Assembly (NCBI RefSeq): GCF_049856295.1
Contig: NZ_JBNDMZ010000007.1
Location: 180,129 to 244,128, forward strand
DNA length: 64,000 bases
Reading direction: 5' to 3'
Origin: JB111 sp049856295
Lineage (GTDB): Bacteria > Actinomycetota > Actinomycetes > Actinomycetales > Actinomycetaceae
Below the pieces are notes generated by a model. The model was not told where the DNA came from. It ran no database searches and saw only the letters and a program-made list of their open reading frames with translations. Shown in pieces: positions 55,201 through 63,986 of the stretch (position 1 is its first letter; every line of letters starts with the position of its first letter). A program made the translations under genes and the position numbers.

Positions 55201-57186
55201 GTGCGTCCACACCTCCTCTACGTCGCCTGGGGCTTCCCGCCGTGCCGGGGTTCCGGCGTCTACCGGGCCCTCGCGACCGCCAACGCCTTCGCCGAGGCCG
55301 GGTGGGACGTCACCGTCCTCACCGCGCCGCGGGAGCTGTTCACCGAGCTGTTCGGGGCCGACCTCTCGCTCGAGCGGCGCGTGCACCCGGCGATCGAGGT
55401 GCTGCGGGTCAAGCAGGAGCTCGCGCACATCGAGACCGACCTCGCCGGGTACTCGCGGGCGCGCGTGGCCTCCGAGCCGGGCTGGTTCTCGGCGTTCATG
55501 CGGTCGAGCGAGCTGAGCTTCCCCGAGCGCGTCTACGGCGGGTGGGCCGCGAACCTGCGCGCCGCCGCCGAGCAGGTCCACGAGCGCCACCCGGTCGACC
55601 TCGTGCTCGGCACGTCGAACCCGCACGTCGACTTCGTCCCCGGGCAGCACCTCGCCCGGCGCGCCGACGTGCCCTACGTCCTCGACTACCGCGACGGCTG
55701 GGCCCTCGACGTGACGACGGGCCGGCGCGTGTCCGGCGAGCGCTCGCGCGCGTGGCGCACCGAGCGGGAGCTCCTGCTCGGCGCCGAGGAGGCGTGGTTC
55801 GTCAACGCCCCGATCCGCGACTGGTACGACGAGACCCTGCCGGAGGTCGCCGACCGCACGCACGTCGTGGCCAACGGGTACGACGGCGACCTCGGCGAGG
55901 CGATCGACTCCCTGCGCCCGACCTCCGCCCCCGACGACGACGCCCCCCTCACCTTCGGCTACCTCGGCACCCTGTACGGGTCGGTGCCGGTGCGCGAGCT
56001 CCTCGAGGGCTGGCGGGCGGCGCGGGCGCGGAGCGCGGACCTCGCGCGGGCGCGGCTCGTGCTGCGCGGCCACGTGGGCCACCAGGGCGCGCCCGAGGAG
56101 CGGACCCTCGCCATGCTCGCCGAGTTCGCCGGCGACGGCGTGGAGCACGGCGGTCCCGTCCCGCGCGCCGAGGTGGCGTCGGTGTACGCGGGCTTCGACG
56201 TCCTCGCGCTCCCGCTCATCCCGGGGCGGTACGTCACGAGCGGCAAGGTCTTCGAGTACGCCGCGACCGGCCTGCCGGTGGTGTCGGTGCACGGGCCGGA
56301 GTCGGCGGCGTCCTCCGTGCTCGACGGGCATCCCGCGTGGGTGCTGACGGAGTCGATGTCCGCCGACGACGTCGCGGACGCGCTCGTGGCGGGCGCTGCG
56401 CTCGCGCGCTCGGCGACCGCGGGCTCCGTGGCCGAGACCCGCGAGTGGGCCCGGCGGTACGCGCGCGAGGAGCAGCTGGCCCCTCGGGTGGCCGAGCTCG
56501 GTGAGTTCGTCGCGCGGCGGGCGGCAGAGCTCGGCCTTCCGGTGCCGGAGGTGCGGGCGCACGAGCACCCGCACGACGACGAACCCCCTGCTGCGGAGCC
56601 CGCCGGTTCTGTGCCGGCCCTCGGTGGCGGTGCCGATACCAGTGCCGGCGACGACGCACCCCGACGGTTCGTCCTCGTCGTCGGGTCCGAGGATCCGGCG
56701 GACGAGGTGCTCGCGCGGTCCGCGGGGGCCGGGGACCTGGCCGAGCGGCTGGGGAGCCCGGGGGCGCCGGCGCACGTCACGCTCGTGTGCCGCACGGCGC
56801 CGGTCGCACCGGTGGCGGGTGTCGACGTCGTGCACGTGATCGCCGAGGACCACGGGCCGCTCGCGAGGATCGCGGGCTCCGGGAGGTACCGGTCGTTCGA
56901 CGCGGCCACGAGGCGCTCGGTGCCCGGGCGGCTGCTCGCCACCCTCAGCCCGGTCGACGACACCCGCACCGTGTGGCGGGCCGCCCGTGCCGACGCGACC
57001 GCGGAGTCGCTGGCCGGGCAGGCGGACGTGGCCGTCGCCGTCGACCTGCCCGCCGTGCGCACGGCGTGGGAGTGGCTGCGGCGCGGCGTCGTCGGTCGTG
57101 CGGTGCACGGCGTGGCCGCGGCCGAGAGGCTGGCGAGGCGCGAGGAGTCCGCGGCGGGCGCAGGGTCGTCGGGGTCGCGCGGGTGA
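55201..57186 (+). CDS. Large glycosyltransferase with C-terminal extension
   Basis: A 661-residue protein starting at GTG 55201. The first 430 residues are a GT-B transferase: YVAWGFPPCRGSGVYRALA, VPYVLDYRDGWALDV, FGYLGTLYGSVPVRELLEG and VFEYAATGLPVVSVHGPE. A polar linker leads to a second, poorly recognisable domain (about residues 490-630) with FVLVVGSEDPADEV and VDVVHVIAEDHGPLARI. It may be a degenerate extra Rossmann domain. Its stop overlaps the acyltransferase start by four bases. Substrate unknown. Confidence 0.82.
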   Translation: MRPHLLYVAWGFPPCRGSGVYRALATANAFAEAGWDVTVLTAPRELFTELFGADLSLERRVHPAIEVLRVKQELAHIETDLAGYSRARVASEPGWFSAFMRSSELSFPERVYGGWAANLRAAAEQVHERHPVDLVLGTSNPHVDFVPGQHLARRADVPYVLDYRDGWALDVTTGRRVSGERSRAWRTERELLLGAEEAWFVNAPIRDWYDETLPEVADRTHVVANGYDGDLGEAIDSLRPTSAPDDDAPLTFGYLGTLYGSVPVRELLEGWRAARARSADLARARLVLRGHVGHQGAPEERTLAMLAEFAGDGVEHGGPVPRAEVASVYAGFDVLALPLIPGRYVTSGKVFEYAATGLPVVSVHGPESAASSVLDGHPAWVLTESMSADDVADALVAGAALARSATAGSVAETREWARRYAREEQLAPRVAELGEFVARRAAELGLPVPEVRAHEHPHDDEPPAAEPAGSVPALGGGADTSAGDDAPRRFVLVVGSEDPADEVLARSAGAGDLAERLGSPGAPAHVTLVCRTAPVAPVAGVDVVHVIAEDHGPLARIAGSGRYRSFDAATRRSVPGRLLATLSPVDDTRTVWRAARADATAESLAGQADVAVAVDLPAVRTAWEWLRRGVVGRAVHGVAAAERLARREESAAGAGSSGSRG

Positions 57187-58403
57187 GCGCGGCCCGCGGG
57201 GAGGGCGGGGAGCGCGGGGAGGGCGGGGAGCGCGCGGCGAGTCGGACGGACCAGGTGTCCCGCGGCCCGTGGACCACGCCGGGCACCCCCGGCACGCTGC
57301 CCCGGCTCGACTCGCTCACCGCCCTGCGCTGGTGGGCCGCGCTGGCGGTGTTCGCCCACCACATGACGAACTTCGCGCCGCTGCCGATCTCCGGACCGCT
57401 GCGGCTCGGGGCGCAAGGCGTCGCGTTCTTCTTCGTCCTGTCGGGCTTCGTCCTCACGTGGTCGGCCCGGCCCGGCACCCCGGTCTCGACGTTCTACTGG
57501 CGGCGGTTCGCCCGGATCTGGCCGGCGCACATGGTGGCGCTGCTGCTGGCGGTGGCGGTGTTCGTCGGGCCGCCCGCGGACGTCGAGGAGAGCTGGGTAC
57601 GGCCGCTGTCCCTCGTCCTCCTGCTGTCCGTGGTGCTGCTGCACGGGTGGTCGAGCAACAACGAGGTCGTGTTCTCGGGCAACCCGGCGTCGTGGACGCT
57701 CTCGCTCGAGGCGTTCTTCTACGCGACGCACCCGTGGCTCGACCGCGTGCTCGGCCGCACCGGACGCAGGGCCGCTCTCGCGGTGCTGTTCGCGATCCCG
57801 CTCACGGCGGCGGTGCTCTACCTCGCGCGGTCCGAGATCGACGCCCTCGCCCACCTGCCGCGGCCGGTCCTCCGGCTGTGGGAGTTCTGCCTGGGCATGG
57901 CGCTCGCGCACGCCGTCCGGCTGGGGTGGCGGCCGCGGCTGCCCGTGCCCGTGGCGCTCGGGCTGCTGCTCGCCGTGTGCGCAGGGGTGTTCCTCGGGCC
58001 GCTGCGCGCCGCGGACGCGTGGGAGGCGCTCCGGCTCGGCCCGCTCACCCCGGTCGCGATCCCCGCGGTGTGCGGGGTGGTCATCCTCGCCTACGCGGTG
58101 CGGGAGCTGCGCGGTCGCGCGGACGGGTCGGGGCGCGGGGCGCCGGCCGGCTGGCTCGTGCGGCTCGGCGAGTGGAGCTTCGCCTTCTACCTCCTGCACG
58201 CCACCCTCATCTACGCCTGCCGCACGTGGTTCGGCCTCCAGCCCATGGGGTGGGCCAACCTGCTGATCTACGCGGCCGTCCTCGTGCCGTCGATCGTGGC
58301 GGCGTGGGCGCTGCACGCGTTCGTCGAGCGGCCGATCGAGAGACGGATGCGGCGGTGGAAGGACCGGCGGGACAAGGCGCGGTTGGAACAGCAGGAGCGG
58401 TAG
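57183..58403 (+). CDS. Acyltransferase 3 family membrane protein
   Basis: A membrane O-acyltransferase of 406 residues that probably decorates a surface glycan. After a Gly/Glu/Arg-rich start encoded by short repeats comes LDSLTALRWWAALAVFAHHM with the helix-1 catalytic His pair. GVAFFFVLSGFVLTWS, FYWRRFARIWPAHMVALL, the SWTLSLEAFFYATHPWL block and about ten helices follow. The end is a basic tail. GTG 57183 overlaps the preceding stop as GTGA, so the gene is translated together with the large glycosyltransferase. Confidence 0.9.
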   Translation: MSAARGEGGERGEGGERAASRTDQVSRGPWTTPGTPGTLPRLDSLTALRWWAALAVFAHHMTNFAPLPISGPLRLGAQGVAFFFVLSGFVLTWSARPGTPVSTFYWRRFARIWPAHMVALLLAVAVFVGPPADVEESWVRPLSLVLLLSVVLLHGWSSNNEVVFSGNPASWTLSLEAFFYATHPWLDRVLGRTGRRAALAVLFAIPLTAAVLYLARSEIDALAHLPRPVLRLWEFCLGMALAHAVRLGWRPRLPVPVALGLLLAVCAGVFLGPLRAADAWEALRLGPLTPVAIPAVCGVVILAYAVRELRGRADGSGRGAPAGWLVRLGEWSFAFYLLHATLIYACRTWFGLQPMGWANLLIYAAVLVPSIVAAWALHAFVERPIERRMRRWKDRRDKARLEQQER

Positions 58404-58557
58404 GAGCAGGCGCGGTTCGATCAGGCGCGGTTGGAGCAGGCGAGCACGGGCTCGTCACGGTTCGCTCTCGATGCGCACCCGCCCCCCGTGCTCTCCACGT
58501 GAGGCCCGTACAGTCATCCATGACACCGATCTCCGGCCCGACAGGACGGCACGCGCG

Positions 58558-59592
58558 ATGAGGCGACCCGGACCACGACTCGCGGCGGCGCTGCTCGCGG
58601 TCGGCGCCGCCACCGCGGTGCTGACGAGCTCGGCGGCCGCCATCCCCGACCGGCCCGACGGGATCTCGGACGCCGCCTGGGAGGACCTCCAGGCCCAGAT
58701 CGCCCGCGGCGAGATCGAGCCCGGTGAGCTCGAGGACCGCATCGCAATGCAGGAGCGTGCCGCGCCGATCGTCACGGACATCGCGACCCGCCACGCGGAT
58801 ACGTTCGCCGTCTCCGAGCTCCGGGACGACGCCACCGCCCACCTGTACTTCACCGGCGACGTCCCCGCCGACGTCGTCGACGAGCTGGCGGCCGAGCCCG
58901 GGATCGTCGCCCACGGCGGCGCGGCGTACGACGCCGGGACCGCCGAGTCGATCGGCGTCGCCGTGCACATGGCGCTGGTCGAGCACCTCGGTGCGGGCGC
59001 CTCGACGGTGACGGACCCGGTCTCGGGCGAGATCAACGTCGAGGTGGCGTCCCAGGCGGAGGCGGACGCGATCGAGGAGCACCTGGCCTCCGGCGCGCTC
59101 GACCTCGACGGGTCCAGTCCCACTCCCCTCGACGTCGACGAGGCCGCGGTCATCGACTCGATCGTCGTCCAGGTCAGCGCGGCGGGTCGTGGGGACGACC
59201 TCGTCCTCCAGCCAGCCACCGTGGACGCCGTCGCCGGCGAGTTCTCGATCGCGACGCTGCCGGAGACCGTGCGACTGTCGTCCACGGGGACCGACGACAT
59301 GTTCTACGGCCGGCTCGAGGTCGAGGACGGCTGCCTCGTCGTCGTCAGCACAGTCGGCCAGGGCCTCACGCGCCTGGCGGCGCTCCCCGAGGGCGCGGCA
59401 CCCGTCACCGACGACGACGGGAACCTCGCCGTCCTGTTTCCCGACGGCGCGATTGCCGACCTGGGCACCGAGTACTCGGTGGACAAGGGCCAGATCGGAA
59501 CGATCCCGGCCCTGTACGGCGCCACGACCCCGGCATTTACAGGGGGCCAGACCGAGGCAATGTTCATCAACGGCGTCGAGCTGCCCGACTGA
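58558..59592 (+). CDS. Secreted protein with a duplicated C-terminal domain
   Basis: A 344-residue protein with a clear signal peptide: basic MRRPGPR, a hydrophobic stretch and an Ala-rich cleavage region near residue 27. The middle part (AHLYFTGDVPADVVDELAAE, GVAVHMALVEHLGAGAST) recalls pro-regions of alpha-lytic-type proteases, but no protease domain follows. Instead the last 90 residues (VEDGCLVVV to the end) match the small lipoprotein encoded at 60776. Cysteines are almost absent. Function unknown; extracellular location is well supported. Confidence 0.75.
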   Translation: MRRPGPRLAAALLAVGAATAVLTSSAAAIPDRPDGISDAAWEDLQAQIARGEIEPGELEDRIAMQERAAPIVTDIATRHADTFAVSELRDDATAHLYFTGDVPADVVDELAAEPGIVAHGGAAYDAGTAESIGVAVHMALVEHLGAGASTVTDPVSGEINVEVASQAEADAIEEHLASGALDLDGSSPTPLDVDEAAVIDSIVVQVSAAGRGDDLVLQPATVDAVAGEFSIATLPETVRLSSTGTDDMFYGRLEVEDGCLVVVSTVGQGLTRLAALPEGAAPVTDDDGNLAVLFPDGAIADLGTEYSVDKGQIGTIPALYGATTPAFTGGQTEAMFINGVELPD

Positions 59593-59660
59593 CCGGCGCA
59601 CCGGCACAGTGGGGCACGTGGAGGAGGCGACTGCTCGTCGGCAGTCCTCGTCCGACCGCC

Positions 59661-60629
59661 CTATCCGTCCGCGCCCGACGCGGCGTAGTCGCTGCGGAAC
59701 GTCCGGGCCATCTCGACGAACCGTCCGTCGCCGGTCATGAGTGCCAACGAGTCGAACTGGTTTGCTACCCCTCGGTGGTAGCTGTCCGGCTGCCAGCTCT
59801 CGTCCCGGCAGTACTGGGCCGCGCAGTAGTAGGAGATGCCGTCGGGCACGCGGTAGCGGTCGAATGTCTCGATCATGGTTGCCGCGCCGCCGTCGAACAG
59901 CTGCGCCGCGTGCGGGTCGTCCGTCGCGACGGCGTAGTCGTACAGTCCGAACATCGCGTACATGTGGCCGTTGACGACCTGGGTCGTCTCGATGCTGTCG
60001 GCCACGAACTCCTCAAACCAGATGTGGCCGTCGATGACGTGAGAGAACCACGGACCGTCGCCGGGGCGGGCAAGGAAGGTCTCGAAGGTCTCGTCCGCCG
60101 CGTCCATCCAGCGATCGTCACCGGTCTCCTCGTGCAGACGGACGAAGAGTGACAACGACTGGCCCTGCGCCATCCCGGAGTACCAGGGGGCGAGCAGCAC
60201 CATTCCCTCCTCGTCACTGTTGAGGGAGTGGTCGAAGGGGTAGGGGAACCACCGGGCGCCGTCGCTCTCGACGGACCCGTCGAGCAGGTACTCGGCGTTC
60301 GCGACGGCCCGGTCGAGGTACACCTGCTCTCCGGTCGCGCGATACGACTCGAGCAGGCCGAGGCCGTAGCGTGCCAGGTCGACGGGGTGGTACCAGCGCG
60401 TGCCACGTTCCCAGGGGATCTCCCAATGGGCGACACCGTCCGCGTCGACCGGCCGATCCGGGTCGTCGAGATCGATGACCGACTCGGTGGTCCGTTCGTA
60501 CGGCTCGGGACGGATCAGGCGCGGCTCGGTGCCGTTGACCTCGTAGTCCGGTTCGGGGGGGGCGCCTGCTCCACAGGCACTCAGTGCCAGCAGGCAGAGT
60601 GCGAGGATGCCGAGAAGTCCACGTCTCAC
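59661..60629 (-). CDS. Lipoprotein with D-glucuronyl C5-epimerase-like domain
   Basis: A 322-residue lipoprotein. GTG 60629 gives a signal sequence LGILALCLLALSAC with the lipobox cysteine at residue 19, although the ribosome site AGGAG abuts the GTG closely. The mature part is an alpha/alpha-barrel with RYGLGLLESYRATGE, ARWFPYPFDHSLN, LLAPWYSGMAQGQSLSLFVR and GDGPWFSHVIDGHIWFEEF, as in the C-terminal domain of glucuronyl C5-epimerases. Such proteins epimerise or bind uronate polymers, which fits the uronic acid genes at the other end of the window. Activity is inferred. GC is lower than in most neighbours. Confidence 0.78.
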   Translation of the reverse strand: MRRGLLGILALCLLALSACGAGAPPEPDYEVNGTEPRLIRPEPYERTTESVIDLDDPDRPVDADGVAHWEIPWERGTRWYHPVDLARYGLGLLESYRATGEQVYLDRAVANAEYLLDGSVESDGARWFPYPFDHSLNSDEEGMVLLAPWYSGMAQGQSLSLFVRLHEETGDDRWMDAADETFETFLARPGDGPWFSHVIDGHIWFEEFVADSIETTQVVNGHMYAMFGLYDYAVATDDPHAAQLFDGGAATMIETFDRYRVPDGISYYCAAQYCRDESWQPDSYHRGVANQFDSLALMTGDGRFVEMARTFRSDYAASGADG

Positions 60630-60775
60630 CTCCTGAGGGTACGAGCCGACGACCTGGTTAGGGCGCCGTTCGGCGGCAGCCGCCTCGAGCCACCGTGGTG
60701 CGGGACATACGCCCTGCCGCGCGTGCGCCTCGGGGTCTTCCCCGCGAGGTGGATAACGCAGACACTGTCTCCACC

Positions 60776-61213
60776 ATGAGGCCACGCTCCGCACTCACGT
60801 TCTTGGCGAGCACGAGCCTTCTCGCGGGGTGCGGCTCCGAATCGTCCGTGACATCGGCGGACGACTTCGACGTCGCCACGATCGATGCCGGCGAGGACAT
60901 GTCGTTCGCAGCAGAAGACGTCCAGCTGCACAGCACGTTCGAGATCGAGGACGGCTGCGTCGTCATCGAGGGCGTCTACAACCACACTGGAGATCTGCTC
61001 GTCATCTTCCCCGAGGGTGCCGAGGCCGCGGTCGACGACGACGGAGAACCGGTCGTCCGCCTTCCCGACGACAGCCTCATCGAGATGGGCACCGAGTACC
61101 CCCTGAGGAGCGGCTGGCGAGGCAGCGTCGCCGAGCTCTACGACGATGCGCAGCCGGAATGCACGGCGGGCAACAACGACGGCATCTACGTCTACGGCGT
61201 CATCGCGGACTGA
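60776..61213 (+). CDS. Small lipoprotein sharing a domain with the secreted protein at 58558
   Basis: A 145-residue lipoprotein. The signal MRPRSALTFLASTSLLAGC carries the lipobox with Cys19. The mature domain (about residues 55-145) has the same order of blocks as the C terminus of the 344-residue secreted protein: EIEDGCVVIEG, FPEGAEAAVDDDGEPV, LPDDSLIEMGTEY, ELYDDA and a final GVIAD. Two cysteines in the domain could pair. It is divergent from the C5-epimerase-like gene by 146 bases. Function unknown; probably anchored outside the membrane. Confidence 0.78.
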   Translation: MRPRSALTFLASTSLLAGCGSESSVTSADDFDVATIDAGEDMSFAAEDVQLHSTFEIEDGCVVIEGVYNHTGDLLVIFPEGAEAAVDDDGEPVVRLPDDSLIEMGTEYPLRSGWRGSVAELYDDAQPECTAGNNDGIYVYGVIAD

Positions 61214-62376
61214 GCTCGGATCGCCCCCAGCGCGACGTCGGCCGCCGCGCGACCCGCCGCCGACGACGACGCGTTCTCGGCGACCCAGCCCGCGAGGCGT
61301 GCGGCGTCACCCGGCCCGCGCTCGCCGGTCAGGGCGGCGACCATCGCCCGTGCGACGTCGTCGGCGTCGTGCTCGACCGCCCAGCCCAACCGGCTCTCGG
61401 CGATGTCCGCGCGCGCCGGCCCCGGGCCCGCGTAGATGACCGGGACGCCGGACGCCCACGCCGCGTACGCCTTCGTGGGGTACGCGAGGTCGTAGCCGAT
61501 GCCGGGGCGGATCGAGACGAGCGCCGCCCGCGCGCCCCGCTGCCACCGTGCGGCCTCGGCCTGACCGACCAGGCCGCGCAGCTCGACCGCCCCGCTCGGC
61601 AGTCGCGCGGCGAGGCGCTCGAGCTCGGGCCACGCGCTGCCCTGGCCGAGCACGACGACGCGCGCGTCCGGCACCTGCTCGAGCACCCGCGGGAGCGCAC
61701 GCAGGAAGACGTCCGCGCCCTGCCACTCCGAGGCCGTGCCGGCGTAGAGGAGGTAGGGGCGGGGATCGTCGTCGTCGGGCATGGGCCCGGCCGGCGTGAA
61801 CGTCTCGGTGTCCGCTCCCCCGCGCACGACGACGACGCCCCGCGCGCCCAGCTCCTCCGCCCGGGCGGCGACGTCGTCCGACACCGCGATCGTCGCCGCC
61901 GCGCCGGCCAGGACCGCCGACTCGGCGCGCCGCAGCACCTCGACGACGGCGCCGGGCGCTCCGGTGGAGGTCGCGGCGTCGGACCAGATGTCCGGGACGT
62001 AGGCGACGTACGGGCGACGCCGGATCGCCGCGACCGCGCGCACGACGAGGCCGGTGGTGGGCGGCGGCTCGACCACGTACACGTCCGGGGCGGGGTCGCG
62101 GAGGAGTCGGGCGGACAGCGGGACGTCGAACGAGAGGTAGGGGACGTAGCCGCGGAGGTAGCCGTCGGCGTCGCGCAGGACGGGGGCGCGGGAGACGCGG
62201 GTGCCCGGGTGGTCGTCGATCGTGGCGTCGGCGGGCGGGCGCGCGGTGAGGACGCGGGTGGCGGCTCCGGCCTCACGCAGGCCGCGGGCGAGGGCGGCGA
62301 GGCGGAACGACGCGGCCGCGGGCTCCGGGGACCAGATGCGGGAGGCGATGGTCACGCGCGGGCGTCGGGAGGTCAC
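61192..62376 (-). CDS. Glycosyltransferase family 4
   Basis: A 394-residue GT-B protein. GTG 62376 is chosen since the family start TSRRPRVTIASRIWSPEPAA begins there. Other blocks are VYVVEPPPTTGLVVRAVAA, YVPDIWSDAATSTGAPG, the SDDVAARAEELG hinge, LLYAGTASEWQGADVFLRAL and GIGYDLAYPTKAYAAWASGVP in the donor half. This layout occurs in WcaI/WbuB-like transferases. Its 3' end overlaps the lipoprotein gene by 22 bases on the other strand. Substrate unknown. Confidence 0.87.
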   Translation of the reverse strand: MTSRRPRVTIASRIWSPEPAAASFRLAALARGLREAGAATRVLTARPPADATIDDHPGTRVSRAPVLRDADGYLRGYVPYLSFDVPLSARLLRDPAPDVYVVEPPPTTGLVVRAVAAIRRRPYVAYVPDIWSDAATSTGAPGAVVEVLRRAESAVLAGAAATIAVSDDVAARAEELGARGVVVVRGGADTETFTPAGPMPDDDDPRPYLLYAGTASEWQGADVFLRALPRVLEQVPDARVVVLGQGSAWPELERLAARLPSGAVELRGLVGQAEAARWQRGARAALVSIRPGIGYDLAYPTKAYAAWASGVPVIYAGPGPARADIAESRLGWAVEHDADDVARAMVAALTGERGPGDAARLAGWVAENASSSAAGRAAADVALGAIRAQSAMTP

Positions 62377-62430
62377 GAGGCCATTGTGACGGAGGTGGGT
62401 GGGGCGGAGGTGCGCCGAAGGGACGGTCAA

Positions 62431-62490
62431 GGCGCCGAACAGTCGGTCGAGGTGCCGAACAGTCGGTCGAGGTGCCGAGTGGACCCCCGC
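62431..62490. repeat. 20-bp direct repeat next to the insertion sequence
   Basis: About two and a half copies of a 20-base unit (GGYGCCGAACAGTCGGTCGA) start at 62431, 62451 and 62471, ending just before the left end of the IS element. It is non-coding. Confidence 0.85.
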
Positions 62491-62532
62491 CCCCTGTGTG
62501 TCAGCCTGGGTGTGAGTCGATCGAGGAGGTCG

Positions 62533-62919
62533 ATGTTGGCACGTCTGCGCACTCCGCAGGAGAAGGCTGAGTTCGTGGCCGAGTACCTGGTTGTCGAGCA
62601 CGGTCAGAAGTTGGCATGGCTCGCAGAGAGGGGGATCGACTCGCGAACGATGAGTCGTTGGCGTAAGGCGTTCTTCTTTGGCGATCTGGATGCCGAGCTG
62701 ATTCCCAGGGACACTTCCTTGATGGATGTCGCTGGTGGAGCCAAGTTCAAACAGCTCGAGGTCCAGCTCGCGGCGGAGAAGGCTGCGCGGGAGGCCGATC
62801 GGCGGGAACACGCCGCTGAGATCGAGCGACTCCAGGAGGTCAACGATGCGCTGGGAAAAGCTATCGGGCTCTTGCACGACCGCGCCGGCGAGCAGCAGGA
62901 GCCCAAGGACGAGAGCTGA
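62533..62919 (+). CDS. IS3 OrfA (helix-turn-helix protein)
   Basis: A 128-residue transposase component. A helix-turn-helix in the first 60 residues (KLAWLAERGIDSRTMSRWRKAF region) binds the IS ends. A charged coiled coil with leucine-zipper spacing follows at about residues 75-115 (LEVQLAAEKAAREADRREHA). GAGGAGG precedes the ATG. A slippery heptamer near its 3' end allows fusion to OrfB. Confidence 0.9.
   Translation: MLARLRTPQEKAEFVAEYLVVEHGQKLAWLAERGIDSRTMSRWRKAFFFGDLDAELIPRDTSLMDVAGGAKFKQLEVQLAAEKAAREADRREHAAEIERLQEVNDALGKAIGLLHDRAGEQQEPKDES
62853..62859 (+). other. Programmed -1 frameshift heptamer
   Basis: The sequence G GGA AAA in the OrfA frame is an X-XXY-YYZ slippery site. After a -1 slip the new frame is open, without stops, through the OrfA stop region and into OrfB, giving an OrfAB transposase as known for IS3 elements. 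Confidence 0.8.
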
Positions 62920-63026
62920 ACCCAACCACCGGCTCGGGTACGGCGACGGGCGGTTCGGACTTCATCGCGTTCGAGAACGAGCTGGTCGCTGAGATCAAGA
63001 GCTATGGGACCAGTCAGCGCGCCACC

Positions 63027-63986
63027 TTGGAACTGCTCGGGATCAGTCGCGCGACGTGGCACTACCGCCGCCATCCCCGCGACCGGGTGCCCGGTCCGGT
63101 TCCGCAGGCACGGCGGGACTATCCCAACCGGGTCACCGACGCCGAGCGGGAGCAGATCCTGGGACTGATCGCCCAGGGGTTCGCCGTCGGTCGCGGCGTG
63201 TACTCGTCGTGGCACGACGCGTTGGACGCGGGCGATCCGATCGCCTCGCTCAGGACGTGGCACCGGCTCGCCGCTGCTCATCTGGGGCCGCAACGGCCCA
63301 GCCGGCCCCGGCGCCGGCGGCGGGCCAGCGCGATGCCGCAGTTCCGAGCCACCGCGCCCAACCAGGTCTGGTGCTGGGACATCACCAAGCTCGCGGGCAA
63401 GTACCACGGGCAGTGGCTCAGTCTCTATCTCGTCATCGACGTCTTCTCGCGCCTGGTCGTGGGCTGGCGGGTTGAACAGGGCGAGGACGATGACCTGGCC
63501 CGAGCGATGTTCGAGACCGCGTTCGACGCGCAGGGCACGCACCCGCAGATCGTGCACTCCGATGGCGGCCCGTCGATGATGTCCGACACCCTGTCCGACC
63601 TCTACCGCGAGCTGGGCATTACCCGCTCACGTAACCGGCCCCGGGTCTCCAACGACAATCCGTACGCCGAATCATGGTTCAAGACAGCGAAGTACCAGTC
63701 CCGCTATCCCGGCTGGTTCCACGACATGGCCCATGCTCGTCGCTGGGCCACGACCGTGATCACCGACTACAACACCACTCACCGGCACACGTCGCTCGAG
63801 GGCCACACACCGCAGAGCGTCCATGACGGCAGCTGGCGCACTGTCCATCACCAGCGACAGTCCACTCTCGAAGACCTGGCCGCCCGCCACCCCGAGCGCT
63901 ACCCCCGCACCCCCCGAATCAGAGCACCGTTAGCGAACGTCACTCTCAACACCGAACAATCAACCCAACGACTCCAAACAGGTTGA
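63027..63986 (+). CDS. IS3 OrfB transposase (DDE integrase core)
   Basis: The catalytic half of the transposase, 319 residues from the first usable start, TTG 63027. It is probably made mainly as an OrfAB fusion, since the frame is open back to the slippery heptamer at 62853. The DDE residues are Asp118 (WCWDITK), Asp179 (VHSDGG) and Glu215 (YAESWFKT), separated by the DD(35)E spacing of IS3 and retroviral integrases. HRHTSLEGHTPQSVH is the usual C-terminal signature. The stop overlaps the right inverted repeat. Confidence 0.95.
   Translation: MELLGISRATWHYRRHPRDRVPGPVPQARRDYPNRVTDAEREQILGLIAQGFAVGRGVYSSWHDALDAGDPIASLRTWHRLAAAHLGPQRPSRPRRRRRASAMPQFRATAPNQVWCWDITKLAGKYHGQWLSLYLVIDVFSRLVVGWRVEQGEDDDLARAMFETAFDAQGTHPQIVHSDGGPSMMSDTLSDLYRELGITRSRNRPRVSNDNPYAESWFKTAKYQSRYPGWFHDMAHARRWATTVITDYNTTHRHTSLEGHTPQSVHDGSWRTVHHQRQSTLEDLAARHPERYPRTPRIRAPLANVTLNTEQSTQRLQTG

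Noticed and set aside
52111..57108. A 1665-codon minus-strand open frame running antisense through several genes
   Set aside because: Only the part from 53235 downward resembles a protein family. The rest lies antisense to the large glycosyltransferase and ABC exporter regions and is a by-product of high GC at codon third positions.
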